A stretch of DNA of 64,000 nucleotides from Flavobacterium dankookense (GTDB lineage: Bacteria; Bacteroidota; Bacteroidia; Flavobacteriales; Flavobacteriaceae). The notes under the pieces were generated by a model. That model was not told the origin of the DNA, did no database searches, and saw only the letters and a list, made by a program, of their open reading frames with translations. The stretch covers positions 62,001 through 126,000 of the forward strand of contig NZ_SNXR01000017.1 of NCBI RefSeq assembly GCF_004362665.1, given 5' to 3'. Shown piece by piece: positions 55,312 to 64,000 of the stretch; the stretch's first letter is position 1, and every line of letters starts with the position of its first letter. The position numbers were made by a program, and so were the translations under genes.

Positions 55312-55695
55312 ATGGCTAAAACGACTGCAAAAAAACGTAAAGTTATCGTAGAATCAACGGGTGAAGCACATATTAATGCAACCTTTAATAACATCATCAT
55401 TTCGTTAACAAACAAAAAAGGTGAAGTTATCTCTTGGTCTTCAGCTGGGAAAATGGGCTTTAGAGGTTCTAAAAAGAACACTCCATACGCAGCTCAAATG
55501 GCGGCAGAAGATTGTGGAAAAGTTGCTTTAGAAGCTGGACTTAAAAAAGTAAAAGTTTATGTAAAAGGACCAGGTAATGGACGTGAGTCTGCTATCAGAT
55601 CTATACATAACTCAGGAATTGAAGTAACTGAAATTATTGACGTTACTCCAATGCCACACAATGGATGTCGTCCTCCTAAAAGACGTAGAGTATAA
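55312..55695 (+). CDS. rpsK: Ribosomal protein S11
   Basis: S11 (127 residues) sits on the 30S platform. [40 protein letters not shown] and [18 protein letters not shown] are canonical. It is followed by 80 bases of structured DNA before rpsD. Confidence 0.98.
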   Translation: MAKTTAKKRKVIVESTGEAHINATFNNIIISLTNKKGEVISWSSAGKMGFRGSKKNTPYAAQMAAEDCGKVALEAGLKKVKVYVKGPGNGRESAIRSIHNSGIEVTEIIDVTPMPHNGCRPPKRRRV

Positions 55696-55708
55696 TTATA
55701 GTATAATC

Positions 55709-55762
55709 AAGATAGAACAATGATTATCGAAGGATTCGACCTGAATTCATAATCTCTATCTT
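55709..55762 (+). promoter_or_regulatory. Structured leader before rpsD, putative S4 autoregulatory RNA
   Basis: Three nested helices are visible. AAGATAG (55709-55715) pairs with CTATCTT (55756-55762), GATTAT (55722-55727) with ATAATC (55749-55754), and GGATTC (55732-55737) with GAATTC (55743-55748) with one G-T pair. The internal bulges are asymmetric. S4 represses its own operon in E. coli, and S4 leader candidates have been proposed for flavobacteria. The match is inferred from position and shape only. Confidence 0.55.
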
Positions 55763-55775
55763 AAAACAATTTAAA

Positions 55776-56381
55776 ATGGCAAGATATACTGGTCCAAGTA
55801 CAAGAATTGCTCGTAAATTTGGCGAAGCAATATTCGGAGAAGACAAAGCCTTCGAAAAAAGAAATTATCCTCCTGGACAACACGGGATGGCAAAAAAAAG
55901 AGGTAAAAAATCTGAATACGCTGTCCAATTGATGGAAAAGCAAAAAGCTAAATACTCTTACGGTATTTTAGAAAAACAATTCAGAAACCTTTTTGAAAAA
56001 GCAGCAGCTTCTAAAGGAGTAACAGGTGAAATCCTTTTACAATTATGTGAAGCTAGATTAGATAACGTTGTTTATAGAATGGGAATTGCACCTTCAAGAA
56101 GAGCTGCAAGACAAATCGTTTCTCACCGTCACATCACTGTGAATGGAGAATTGGTTAATATTCCATCTTACCACCTAAAACCAGGTGACAAAGTTGCTGT
56201 TCGTGAAAAATCTAAATCTGTTGAAGCTATCGAACGTTCATTAGCTAACTCTTCTCATGTTTATGAGTGGATCACTTGGAACAACGATACTAAAGAAGGT
56301 ACTTTTGTTTCTGTTCCTCAAAGACTTCAAATTCCAGAAAACATTAAAGAACAATTAATCGTAGAGTTGTACAACAAATAA
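55776..56381 (+). CDS. rpsD: Ribosomal protein S4
   Basis: S4 (201 residues) is a primary 16S rRNA binder and, in many bacteria, a translational repressor. [20 protein letters not shown] and the S4 RNA-binding domain [20 protein letters not shown] with [20 protein letters not shown] are clear. The usual N-terminal zinc Cys cluster is missing. rpoA follows 21 bases later. Confidence 0.98.
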   Translation: MARYTGPSTRIARKFGEAIFGEDKAFEKRNYPPGQHGMAKKRGKKSEYAVQLMEKQKAKYSYGILEKQFRNLFEKAAASKGVTGEILLQLCEARLDNVVYRMGIAPSRRAARQIVSHRHITVNGELVNIPSYHLKPGDKVAVREKSKSVEAIERSLANSSHVYEWITWNNDTKEGTFVSVPQRLQIPENIKEQLIVELYNK

Positions 56382-56402
56382 TAATTGACATCAGTCTAAA
56401 TT

Positions 56403-57395
56403 ATGGCAATATTTAATTTTCAGAAGCCCGATAAAGTTATCATGATCGATTCAACCGATTTTGAAGGTAAGTTTGAATTCAGACCTTTAGAACCAGGATA
56501 CGGATTGACCGTTGGTAATGCACTTAGAAGAGTTTTACTTTCTGCGTTAGAAGGTTATGCTATCACTTCGGTTCGTATCGAAGGTGTTGAGCATGAGTTT
56601 TCTACTATTTCAGGAGTTGTTGAAGATGTTACTGAAATTATCCTTAATCTTAAACAAGTACGTTTCAAACGTCAAATAGAAGATGTAGATAATGAAACAG
56701 TTTCTATCTCAATCTCAGGAAAAGACCAAATTACAGCTGGTGATTTTCAAAAATTCATCTCTGGTTTTCAAGTATTGAATCCAGAACTTGTAATTTGTAA
56801 TCTTGACAGCAAAGTTAACTTGAATATGGAATTAACTATCGAGAAAGGTCGTGGTTATGTTCCAGCTGAGGAAAACAAAAAACAAAACGCAGCAATTGGT
56901 ACTATATTTACAGACTCAATTTTTACTCCAGTAAAAAACGTAAAATATGCTATTGAAAATTTCCGTGTTGAGCAAAAAACAGATTATGAAAAATTAGTTT
57001 TCGAAATTAAAACTGATGGTTCAATCAATCCAAAAGATGCTTTGACTGAAGCTGCCAAAGTTTTAATTCACCACTTTATGTTATTCTCAGATGAGAGAAT
57101 TACTTTAGAAGCTGATGAAATTGCTCAAACAGAATCATACGATGAAGAATCATTACACATGCGTCAGTTGTTAAAAACAAAACTTGTTGACATGGACTTA
57201 TCAGTAAGAGCTTTAAACTGTTTGAAAGCAGCCGAAGTTGATACACTTGGAGATCTTGTATCTTTCAACAAAAATGACCTTATGAAATTCCGTAATTTTG
57301 GTAAAAAATCGCTAACAGAGTTAGACGAATTAGTAGCCAATAAGAACTTAACATTCGGAATGGATTTAGGAAAATACAAATTAGATAAAGAATAA
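56403..57395 (+). CDS. rpoA: RNA polymerase alpha subunit
   Basis: Alpha (330 residues) dimerises to start RNA polymerase assembly. The N-terminal domain has [20 protein letters not shown]. The C-terminal domain (about 255-330) has [20 protein letters not shown] and [19 protein letters not shown], the UP-element and activator-contact surface. It is located between rpsD and rplQ as usual. Confidence 0.98.
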   Translation: MAIFNFQKPDKVIMIDSTDFEGKFEFRPLEPGYGLTVGNALRRVLLSALEGYAITSVRIEGVEHEFSTISGVVEDVTEIILNLKQVRFKRQIEDVDNETVSISISGKDQITAGDFQKFISGFQVLNPELVICNLDSKVNLNMELTIEKGRGYVPAEENKKQNAAIGTIFTDSIFTPVKNVKYAIENFRVEQKTDYEKLVFEIKTDGSINPKDALTEAAKVLIHHFMLFSDERITLEADEIAQTESYDEESLHMRQLLKTKLVDMDLSVRALNCLKAAEVDTLGDLVSFNKNDLMKFRNFGKKSLTELDELVANKNLTFGMDLGKYKLDKE

Positions 57396-57458
57396 ATTAC
57401 TTCATATTTTGCGCTCCGATAGCGGATTGAAGCAAGATGAAGGTTAAAAAAAAACGTC

Positions 57459-57974
57459 ATGAGACACGGAAAAAAAGTAAATCATTTAAGCAGACAGACT
57501 GGACATAGAAAATCTATGTTAGCTAATATGGCTTGTTCTCTAATCGAGCACAAACGTATTAATACAACTGTTGCTAAAGCAAAAGCGCTTAAACAATTCG
57601 TTGAGCCGCTAGTTACAAAGTCAAAAGAAGACACTACACACAACCGTCGTATTGTTTTTGCTTACCTACGTAACAAATATGCAGTAACTGAATTATTCAG
57701 AGAAGTAGCAGCAAAAGTAGGCGATCGTCCAGGTGGTTATACTCGTATCATCAAGTTAGGAAACCGTCTTGGAGATAACGCTGATATGGCAATGATTGAG
57801 CTAGTTGATTTCAACGAACTTTACAATGGTGGTAAAAAAGAAGAGAAAAAAGCCAAAAGCCGTCGTGGTGGAAAAGCTAAAAAGGAAACTACTGCTGCAC
57901 CAGTTGCCGATGCAACTACAGCACCAGAAGCACCAGAAACTTCTCCTGAAGAAACTACTGATAAAGCGGAATAA
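57459..57974 (+). CDS. rplQ: Ribosomal protein L17 with extended C-terminus
   Basis: L17 core at residues 1-120 ([40 protein letters not shown]). A basic stretch follows, then a 35-residue acidic Ala/Thr/Glu/Pro tail ([20 protein letters not shown]). E. coli L17 ends near 127 residues; such tails are common in Bacteroidetes and probably disordered. It closes the ribosomal cluster with a terminator. Confidence 0.97.
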   Translation: MRHGKKVNHLSRQTGHRKSMLANMACSLIEHKRINTTVAKAKALKQFVEPLVTKSKEDTTHNRRIVFAYLRNKYAVTELFREVAAKVGDRPGGYTRIIKLGNRLGDNADMAMIELVDFNELYNGGKKEEKKAKSRRGGKAKKETTAAPVADATTAPEAPETSPEETTDKAE

Positions 57975-57995
57975 TGAATTCACAATCATAAATAT

Positions 57996-58028
57996 AAAGG
58001 ATAAACAAATTTTTGTTTATCCTTTTTT
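57996..58028 (+). terminator. Terminator of the ribosomal protein cluster
   Basis: AAAGGATAAAC (57996-58006) and GTTTATCCTTT (58015-58025) form an 11-bp stem extended by AAA/TTT, followed by T. The remaining bases to 58234 are very AT-rich and show nothing else. Confidence 0.85.
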
Positions 58029-58234
58029 TATACTTACTAATTGTTTTTTTAACTTATTATGGTTTTGATATGGTATTATTGATTTACAATATACGTTTAT
58101 ACTAATTCTTATTAAAGTTGTTAAATTAATTTAATCTCCTTTTTCTCTCGTATTTATTTTATAAATTGCTTTATAATTCTATTTTTAGCTTATAAATTTA
58201 AATTTAGAATGATTTTTATATTAAATGAATTATC

Positions 58235-60949
58235 ATGCTCATCAATTTTTTTATTTATCGTTCAAGATATAATCTATTTATGATTATATTTTTTATATCT
58301 TTTCTCAGCTTCTCTCAAAATGAAACTGATCATTGGTATTTTGGTAAAAATGGTGGAATAGATTTTGGAAATGGTGAAGTTGAAGTTTTAGAAGATAGTA
58401 GCATGGTTACACCTGCTGGTTGTTCAAGTATTTCTGATGATGATGGTAACTTAATGTTTTACACTAATGGTCAAACGGTGTGGAACAAAAATCATCAAAT
58501 AATGACAAATGGTGAAGGTTTGTCAGGTGAAATTGATGGCATCCAATCGGCAATTATCGTTCCAAAACCTAATGATAATTCAACATATTATATTTTTTAC
58601 ACAAGAGAAAACGTACAGATAAGTCCCATTTATTTTTTATCAGGAATTTATTATTCAGAAGTTAAGTTTAATACACAAAATCCTTTGGGTTTCTTAACCG
58701 AAAATAAGGATATTAGAATTGCAGAAGTTGCATCTACTTCTAGAATTGCCGCAATTCATCACTCAGAGAGTAATGCTATTCGAGTAGTTTGTATAACAAA
58801 ACCTGATCCAGTTTTTGGATACATTATTCAAGAAGGAGAATTTATATATAGGATTTTTAATGTTACAGTAAGTGGTGTAGATCTAACACCTGTAAAGAGA
58901 GTAATAAATGAAAGTTTAGGAAAACTTGGTGCTATGAAAATTGCACCTGATGCTAGTTTCCTGGCTTTTGCTGATAGTGTTAATCAAAAAGTTTATTTTT
59001 ATGAGTATGATAATGACTCCATTAATTTTCAGCTTTATTATATTTTACCGACAATTCCAGCCTTTGGAGTGTTTTTAAATCCCTACGGTATTGAGTTTTC
59101 TCAAGACTCTAAGATTTTTTATTATACTGGGGGAAATTATATTGTACAGTTTGCTTATAGAGAATTGGGAGGAATGGAACCTGTTGATTATTTTCTAATT
59201 CCTATATCAAACCCAGGTTCAATTCAATTGGCTAGAAATGGTAAAATATATGTAGCTCAAGGTGATATGGTCAGTCCAACAAGTCATATAGGAGTAATTA
59301 ATAACCCAGAAATGAAAGGGTCAGAATGTAATTATAGTCCAGCTCATATTCAGTTTGAAAACGCTAGCTCAACTAAAGGATTGCCTTTATTTGTTGCATC
59401 TTATTTAAGAAGTAGAATTATTCCTTCAAAAGACAATTGTGTTGATGTAGCTTTCAGTTTTGAATTAGATGCTTACAGAGTAATTCTTTCAGTTCTTTGG
59501 GATTTTGGAGATGGAACTACATCATCTGATTTTAATCCAACACACCTTTTTAGTACTCCAGGAAAACATAAAGTAAAAGCTAGGATTGTTATGGATAATA
59601 ATCAAGCGGTTACATTGTACAAAGATGTTGTAGCTTATCCGTTACCTGATTTACCGCCAAACCAAACTCTTTCTCAATGTGATACTGATGGTGATAATAT
59701 TTCGGTTTTTAATCTTGAAAATATAAAAGATTTTACTGATGATATAGATTCAGATTACACATATACGTTTTATCATAATTTATCGGATGCCAACAGTGAT
59801 ACTAATCAAATTCAAGATTATCTTCACTATACTAATCAAACAAATCCTGAAGAAATTTTTGTAAAAATTGTTAGTTCAAACGGATGTGTAACAATAACCA
59901 ATTTTTTTATTGAAAATTATCAAGCTAATACATTACCGATACGAACAATGTATGTTTGTGAAAATTCTGATGCTATTGAAAATAATTCTCAGGGACAATT
60001 CAATATAGGATTTAAAGAAACAGATATTAGAGATGAGCTAGGAATTCCAGCCGATTTCACGATAACATTCTATGCAAACTTAGTTGACGCTCAAACAAAA
60101 ATTAATCCATTAGAAAGATATTTTATATCACCAACAACAATAATTTGGGTAAGAATTGAAGATGAAAGTAACAACTGTTTTGGAGTTATTCCTTTCAATG
60201 CTGTTGTTAATTCAAACATTAACCTGAATATAGATAGCAATTATACTATCTGTGATCCAAGTATGCAACCGCCAATAATTCTTGATGGAGGAAACGGAAT
60301 GACCTCTTGGTTATGGGGAAATCAAGGAGGAAATATCCTTTCAACACAAAGATTTTATCAACCTATACAGCAAGGTGATTATTCAATAACAGTAACTAAA
60401 CTAGAAAATGGATTAATTTGTTCGGCATCAAAACCATTTAGCGTTACAAAAGTGACGATACCTGAGTTTGTCAATATAAAAGCAAACGATGGAGAAGTTT
60501 CTCTAACTGTAAGCGGAAACAGTGTTTATGAATTTTCATTAGATGGATCAAACTATTATGGTTCAGGAAATTCATATAATTTTATTGGTGTTGGAGCGGG
60601 AATTCATACGGTTTATGTAAAAGACATCAATAATTGCGAAAAAATTATTACTACAGAAGTTTATCTGATGAACATACCAAAATTTTTCTCCCCAAATGAA
60701 GATGGAATTAACGACCATTGGAAAATTAAAGGATTGTCTAGAAAATTTTATTCAAGTGCAGAAATACTAATTTTTGATCGATATGGAACAATTTTACACA
60801 AAATGGATATGCAACAAAATCAATTTGGCTGGTCAGGAGTTAAAAATGACCGAAAGCTACCAGCTACAGATTATTGGTACACATTAACATTGGTCGATCT
60901 TCAAGGCAAACAAACAATTAAAAAAGGACATTTCAGCCTAATCAGATAA
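58235..60949 (+). CDS. Large T9SS type B (gliding-motility C-terminal domain) PKD protein
   Basis: The 904-residue surface protein has a signal peptide ending about residue 27 (IIFFISFLSFS); an internal ATG at 58280 is an alternative start. The N-terminal 350 residues look like a repeat-rich beta-propeller-type region (YFGKNGGIDFGNG ... LMFYTNGQTVWNKNHQIMTN), often seen before PKD domains. A PKD domain lies at about 400-460 (SVLWDFGDGTTSSDFNPTHL). Ig-like segments follow. The type B sorting domain is at about 815-904 (FFSPNEDGINDHWKIKGLSR ... TDYWYTLTLVDLQGKQTIKK). Type B cargo is handled by the T9SS with a PorP/SprF-type partner. No partner gene is adjacent, and the gene interrupts rplQ-carA. 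Confidence 0.85.
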   Translation: MLINFFIYRSRYNLFMIIFFISFLSFSQNETDHWYFGKNGGIDFGNGEVEVLEDSSMVTPAGCSSISDDDGNLMFYTNGQTVWNKNHQIMTNGEGLSGEIDGIQSAIIVPKPNDNSTYYIFYTRENVQISPIYFLSGIYYSEVKFNTQNPLGFLTENKDIRIAEVASTSRIAAIHHSESNAIRVVCITKPDPVFGYIIQEGEFIYRIFNVTVSGVDLTPVKRVINESLGKLGAMKIAPDASFLAFADSVNQKVYFYEYDNDSINFQLYYILPTIPAFGVFLNPYGIEFSQDSKIFYYTGGNYIVQFAYRELGGMEPVDYFLIPISNPGSIQLARNGKIYVAQGDMVSPTSHIGVINNPEMKGSECNYSPAHIQFENASSTKGLPLFVASYLRSRIIPSKDNCVDVAFSFELDAYRVILSVLWDFGDGTTSSDFNPTHLFSTPGKHKVKARIVMDNNQAVTLYKDVVAYPLPDLPPNQTLSQCDTDGDNISVFNLENIKDFTDDIDSDYTYTFYHNLSDANSDTNQIQDYLHYTNQTNPEEIFVKIVSSNGCVTITNFFIENYQANTLPIRTMYVCENSDAIENNSQGQFNIGFKETDIRDELGIPADFTITFYANLVDAQTKINPLERYFISPTTIIWVRIEDESNNCFGVIPFNAVVNSNINLNIDSNYTICDPSMQPPIILDGGNGMTSWLWGNQGGNILSTQRFYQPIQQGDYSITVTKLENGLICSASKPFSVTKVTIPEFVNIKANDGEVSLTVSGNSVYEFSLDGSNYYGSGNSYNFIGVGAGIHTVYVKDINNCEKIITTEVYLMNIPKFFSPNEDGINDHWKIKGLSRKFYSSAEILIFDRYGTILHKMDMQQNQFGWSGVKNDRKLPATDYWYTLTLVDLQGKQTIKKGHFSLIR

Positions 60950-60987
60950 AAAAAATCAAAAGCTCTCCAATAATGAGGACTTTTTTT

Positions 60988-61085
60988 GGAGCGAAAGTCT
61001 AGGAAATACCAGCAAGCCATTTTCCCGCTTTCCGTTACAATCTTGCCTTAAAAAGGCAAGGATTTCCACTACAATCGGGGCTAAA
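60988..61085 (+). repeat. Composite dispersed repeat, copy E
   Basis: GGAGCGAAAGTCTAGG, CCCGCTTTCCGTTACAATC and GGATTTCCACTACAATCGGG are the family blocks. The loop is the compact hairpin TTGCCTTAAAAAGGCAAG. It lies just after the T9SS type B gene. Confidence 0.85.
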
Positions 61086-61149
61086 GAAGAAACAAATGGA
61101 ATGTTTATAAACTTTAATAAATCGACTATATAATTAAATATGATTACTC

Positions 61150-61157
61150 TAAATTTG
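61150..61157 (+). promoter_or_regulatory. -7 box of carA
   Basis: TAAATTTG followed by CA matches TAnnTTTG. It predicts a leader of about 70 bases that includes an unusually GC-rich stretch (ACGAGCGAAGCGACCGC). No TTG at -33. Confidence 0.55.
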
Positions 61158-61233
61158 CAACTACAACAACTAAATACAAATGACACGAGCGAAGCGACCG
61201 CATTTGACCGTTAAAAAACAATAACTACAACAA

Positions 61234-62355
61234 ATGAAATACACAACACGACCACAAGCACTACTACTACTAGCTGACGGAACCATTTTTTACGGAAAAT
61301 CTATTGGAATTTCAGGAAAAACTTTTGGAGAAGTTTGCTTCAATACTGGAATGACAGGCTATCAAGAAATCTTTACCGATCCATCTTATTTTGGACAAAT
61401 AATGGTTGCCACCAATCCACATATCGGAAATTACGGAGTAAACGCCGAAGAAGTAGAATCAGAAAAAATCATGATTTCTGGATTAGTTTGTAAAAATTTT
61501 AGTTTCAATCACTCTCGTCCAAATTCAGAAAGTAATCTATATGACTATTTCGAAAAACAAAATCTAATCTGTATTTCTGATGTTGATACAAGAGCTTTAG
61601 TGAGTTACATTCGCGATAATGGCGCGCAAAACGCAGTTATTTGCACCGATGGAACTCCAATCGACGAATTAAAAGAATTATTGATTAAGGTTCCAGATAT
61701 GAAAGGTTTGGAATTAGCTTCAAAAGTTTCGGTTACTGAACCTTACTTTTTTGGTGATGAAAATGCTACTTATAAAATCTCAGCATTGGATTTAGGTATC
61801 AAAAGAAACATTCTAAGAAATCTAGCTAAAAGAGACTGTTACATAAAAGTTTTTCCATACAACGCAACTTTTGAAGAGTTGCAATCATTCAATCCAGATG
61901 GTTATTTCTTGTCAAATGGTCCAGGCGATCCTGAGCCTTTAGAAGGTGTGATTAATGTGGCAAAGCAAATCATTAATTCTGATAAACCTGTTTTTGGCAT
62001 TTGTCTTGGGCATCAAATTATTGGTTTAGCAAATGGAATTTCTACCTATAAAATGTTCAACGGTCATCGTGGAATTAACCATCCAATTATGAATGTATTG
62101 AGTGGAAAAGGTGAAATAACATCTCAAAATCACGGTTTTGCCGTAAACAGAGAAGAACTTGAAAACCATGCTGATGTAGAAATTACACATTATCATTTGA
62201 ATGACAATACCGTTGCTGGAATGCGAATGAAATCGAAGTCGTGTTTCTCGGTTCAATATCATCCTGAAGCAAGTCCTGGACCACACGATTCGTCGTATCT
62301 TTTTGATGAATTTGTTACCAATATCAAAAAAGCCAAAAGTTTACAAACGGTTTAA
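61234..62355 (+). CDS. carA: Carbamoyl-phosphate synthase small subunit
   Basis: Glutaminase subunit (373 residues) that supplies ammonia to CarB for arginine and pyrimidine synthesis. The N-terminal domain has LLLADGTIFYGKSIGISGKT and FNTGMTGYQEIFTDPSYFGQ. The class I amidotransferase domain has the nucleophile Cys in VFGICLGHQIIGLA (about residue 257) and the His-Glu pair in QYHPEASPGPHDS. carB is not adjacent; eno follows, as in other flavobacteria. Confidence 0.97.
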   Translation: MKYTTRPQALLLLADGTIFYGKSIGISGKTFGEVCFNTGMTGYQEIFTDPSYFGQIMVATNPHIGNYGVNAEEVESEKIMISGLVCKNFSFNHSRPNSESNLYDYFEKQNLICISDVDTRALVSYIRDNGAQNAVICTDGTPIDELKELLIKVPDMKGLELASKVSVTEPYFFGDENATYKISALDLGIKRNILRNLAKRDCYIKVFPYNATFEELQSFNPDGYFLSNGPGDPEPLEGVINVAKQIINSDKPVFGICLGHQIIGLANGISTYKMFNGHRGINHPIMNVLSGKGEITSQNHGFAVNREELENHADVEITHYHLNDNTVAGMRMKSKSCFSVQYHPEASPGPHDSSYLFDEFVTNIKKAKSLQTV

Positions 62356-62364
62356 GGTTTATCA

Positions 62365-62498
62365 TTTAGCCCCGATTGTAGTGGAAATCCTGTCATTGCG
62401 TTTCTAATTTTTGATGAGATTGCCTCGTTCCTCGCAATGACAGATTGAAACGAAAAGCGGGAAAATGGATTGCTGAAACTAACCAAGCCATTCACTTC
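62365..62498 (-). repeat. Composite dispersed repeat, copy F (with nested element)
   Basis: Inverted copy: TTTAGCCCCGATTGTAGTGG at the left, GATTGAAACGAAAAGCGGG on the right. Its loop is the nested TGTCATTGCG ... CGCAATGACA unit (62391-62442), the same as in copy C and in the same relative orientation. Confidence 0.85.
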
Positions 62499-62575
62499 AT
62501 AAAAACTCAAAAACACTAAAACGTTTGCGTTAATAACATTAGCGAAAATTGTGAAATTGATAAAAAAAGATAGAA

Positions 62576-62583
62576 TATATTTG
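62576..62583 (+). promoter_or_regulatory. -7 box of eno
   Basis: TATATTTG matches TAnnTTTG, 45 bases before the ATG at 62628. The nearest TTG (62557-62559) is 16 bases upstream, shorter than the usual 19-21. Confidence 0.5.
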
Positions 62584-62624
62584 TAATTATTCTTAAAACA
62601 AACCATAAAAATCTAATATCGTAA

Positions 62625-63920
<1,296 letters not shown>

Positions 63921-63956
63921 TAAAAAGGAAAGATAAATTTATATTTATAAATAAAA

Positions 63957-63984
63957 AAAGGGTAAACATTTGTTTACCCTTTTA
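63957..63984 (+). terminator. Terminator of eno
   Basis: AAAGGGTAAAC (63957-63967) and GTTTACCCTTT (63972-63982) form an 11-bp stem with a 4-base loop and flanking A and T runs. Confidence 0.9.
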
Positions 63985-64000
63985 TGGTTTTAAAATAACA

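Noticed and set aside
57396-57458. Regulatory hairpin between rpoA and rplQ (TCCGATAGCGGA)
   Set aside because: The stem is only four base pairs and the flanks do not extend it, so it is too weak to call.

Overview
The window reads as a chromosomal segment of a Flavobacteriaceae bacterium, most likely Flavobacterium or a close relative. Four independent signs point there. Secreted proteins end in Por/type IX secretion (T9SS) C-terminal domains of both type A and type B (gliding-motility-associated). Promoters follow the Bacteroidetes pattern TTG-N19-21-TAnnTTTG, and starts lack a Shine-Dalgarno sequence. The DNA is strongly AT-rich. The order rpsL-rpsG-fusA-rpsJ-rplC...rplQ-carA-eno is the flavobacterial S10/spc/alpha cluster.

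Layout. 1-3.6 kb: the 3' part of a T9SS cell-surface gene, a FabH-like ketoacyl synthase, a small T9SS protein and a truncated hemoglobin. 3.7-7.1 kb: an accessory island. It holds a membrane-anchored orphan, a RES-domain (NAD+-degrading toxin-like) gene packaged with an attC-like site as a presumptive integron cassette, a small helix-turn-helix gene, an array of ten repeats spaced at exactly 22 bp, and an orphan helical protein. 7.3-13.9 kb: gcvP and a large CotH-type T9SS protein. 14-16.8 kb: a UbiA-like membrane protein and a three-gene operon of unknown function, one gene of which lacks any usable start codon. 16.8-22.2 kb: an M3 peptidase, purE and purK separated by a small membrane gene, a HEAT-like protein, and divergent hpt. 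22.2-25.4 kb: adk, a CNNM/CorC protein and obg. 25.4-28 kb: small lipoproteins, a methyltransferase and an ABM-like protein. 28-40.7 kb: housekeeping genes including an S46 dipeptidyl-peptidase, mpl, radC, yjjG, rarA, a rhomboid protease, rlmB and an Omp85-like protein. 40.8-58 kb: the ribosomal/translation supercluster with secY, infA and rpoA, including rpmJ at 54810-54926. 58.2-61 kb: a 904-residue T9SS type-B protein placed between rplQ and carA. 61.2-64 kb: carA and eno.

How the parts work together. Purine synthesis and salvage (purK, purE, hpt, adk), envelope building and recycling (mpl, Omp85-like protein, T9SS cargo) and translation dominate. Intergenic DNA is rich in structured repeats. 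Six copies of one about 100-140 bp composite element share conserved flanks and have swapped apical loops; two of them carry the same nested second repeat. A conserved-looking stem precedes rpsD and may be an autoregulatory S4 leader. A long hairpin splits rpsJ from rplC.

The best candidates for something undescribed are the 22-bp array with its helix-turn-helix gene, the RES/attC cassette, and the composite repeat family. All functional statements rest on sequence reading and family knowledge; no database search was run.
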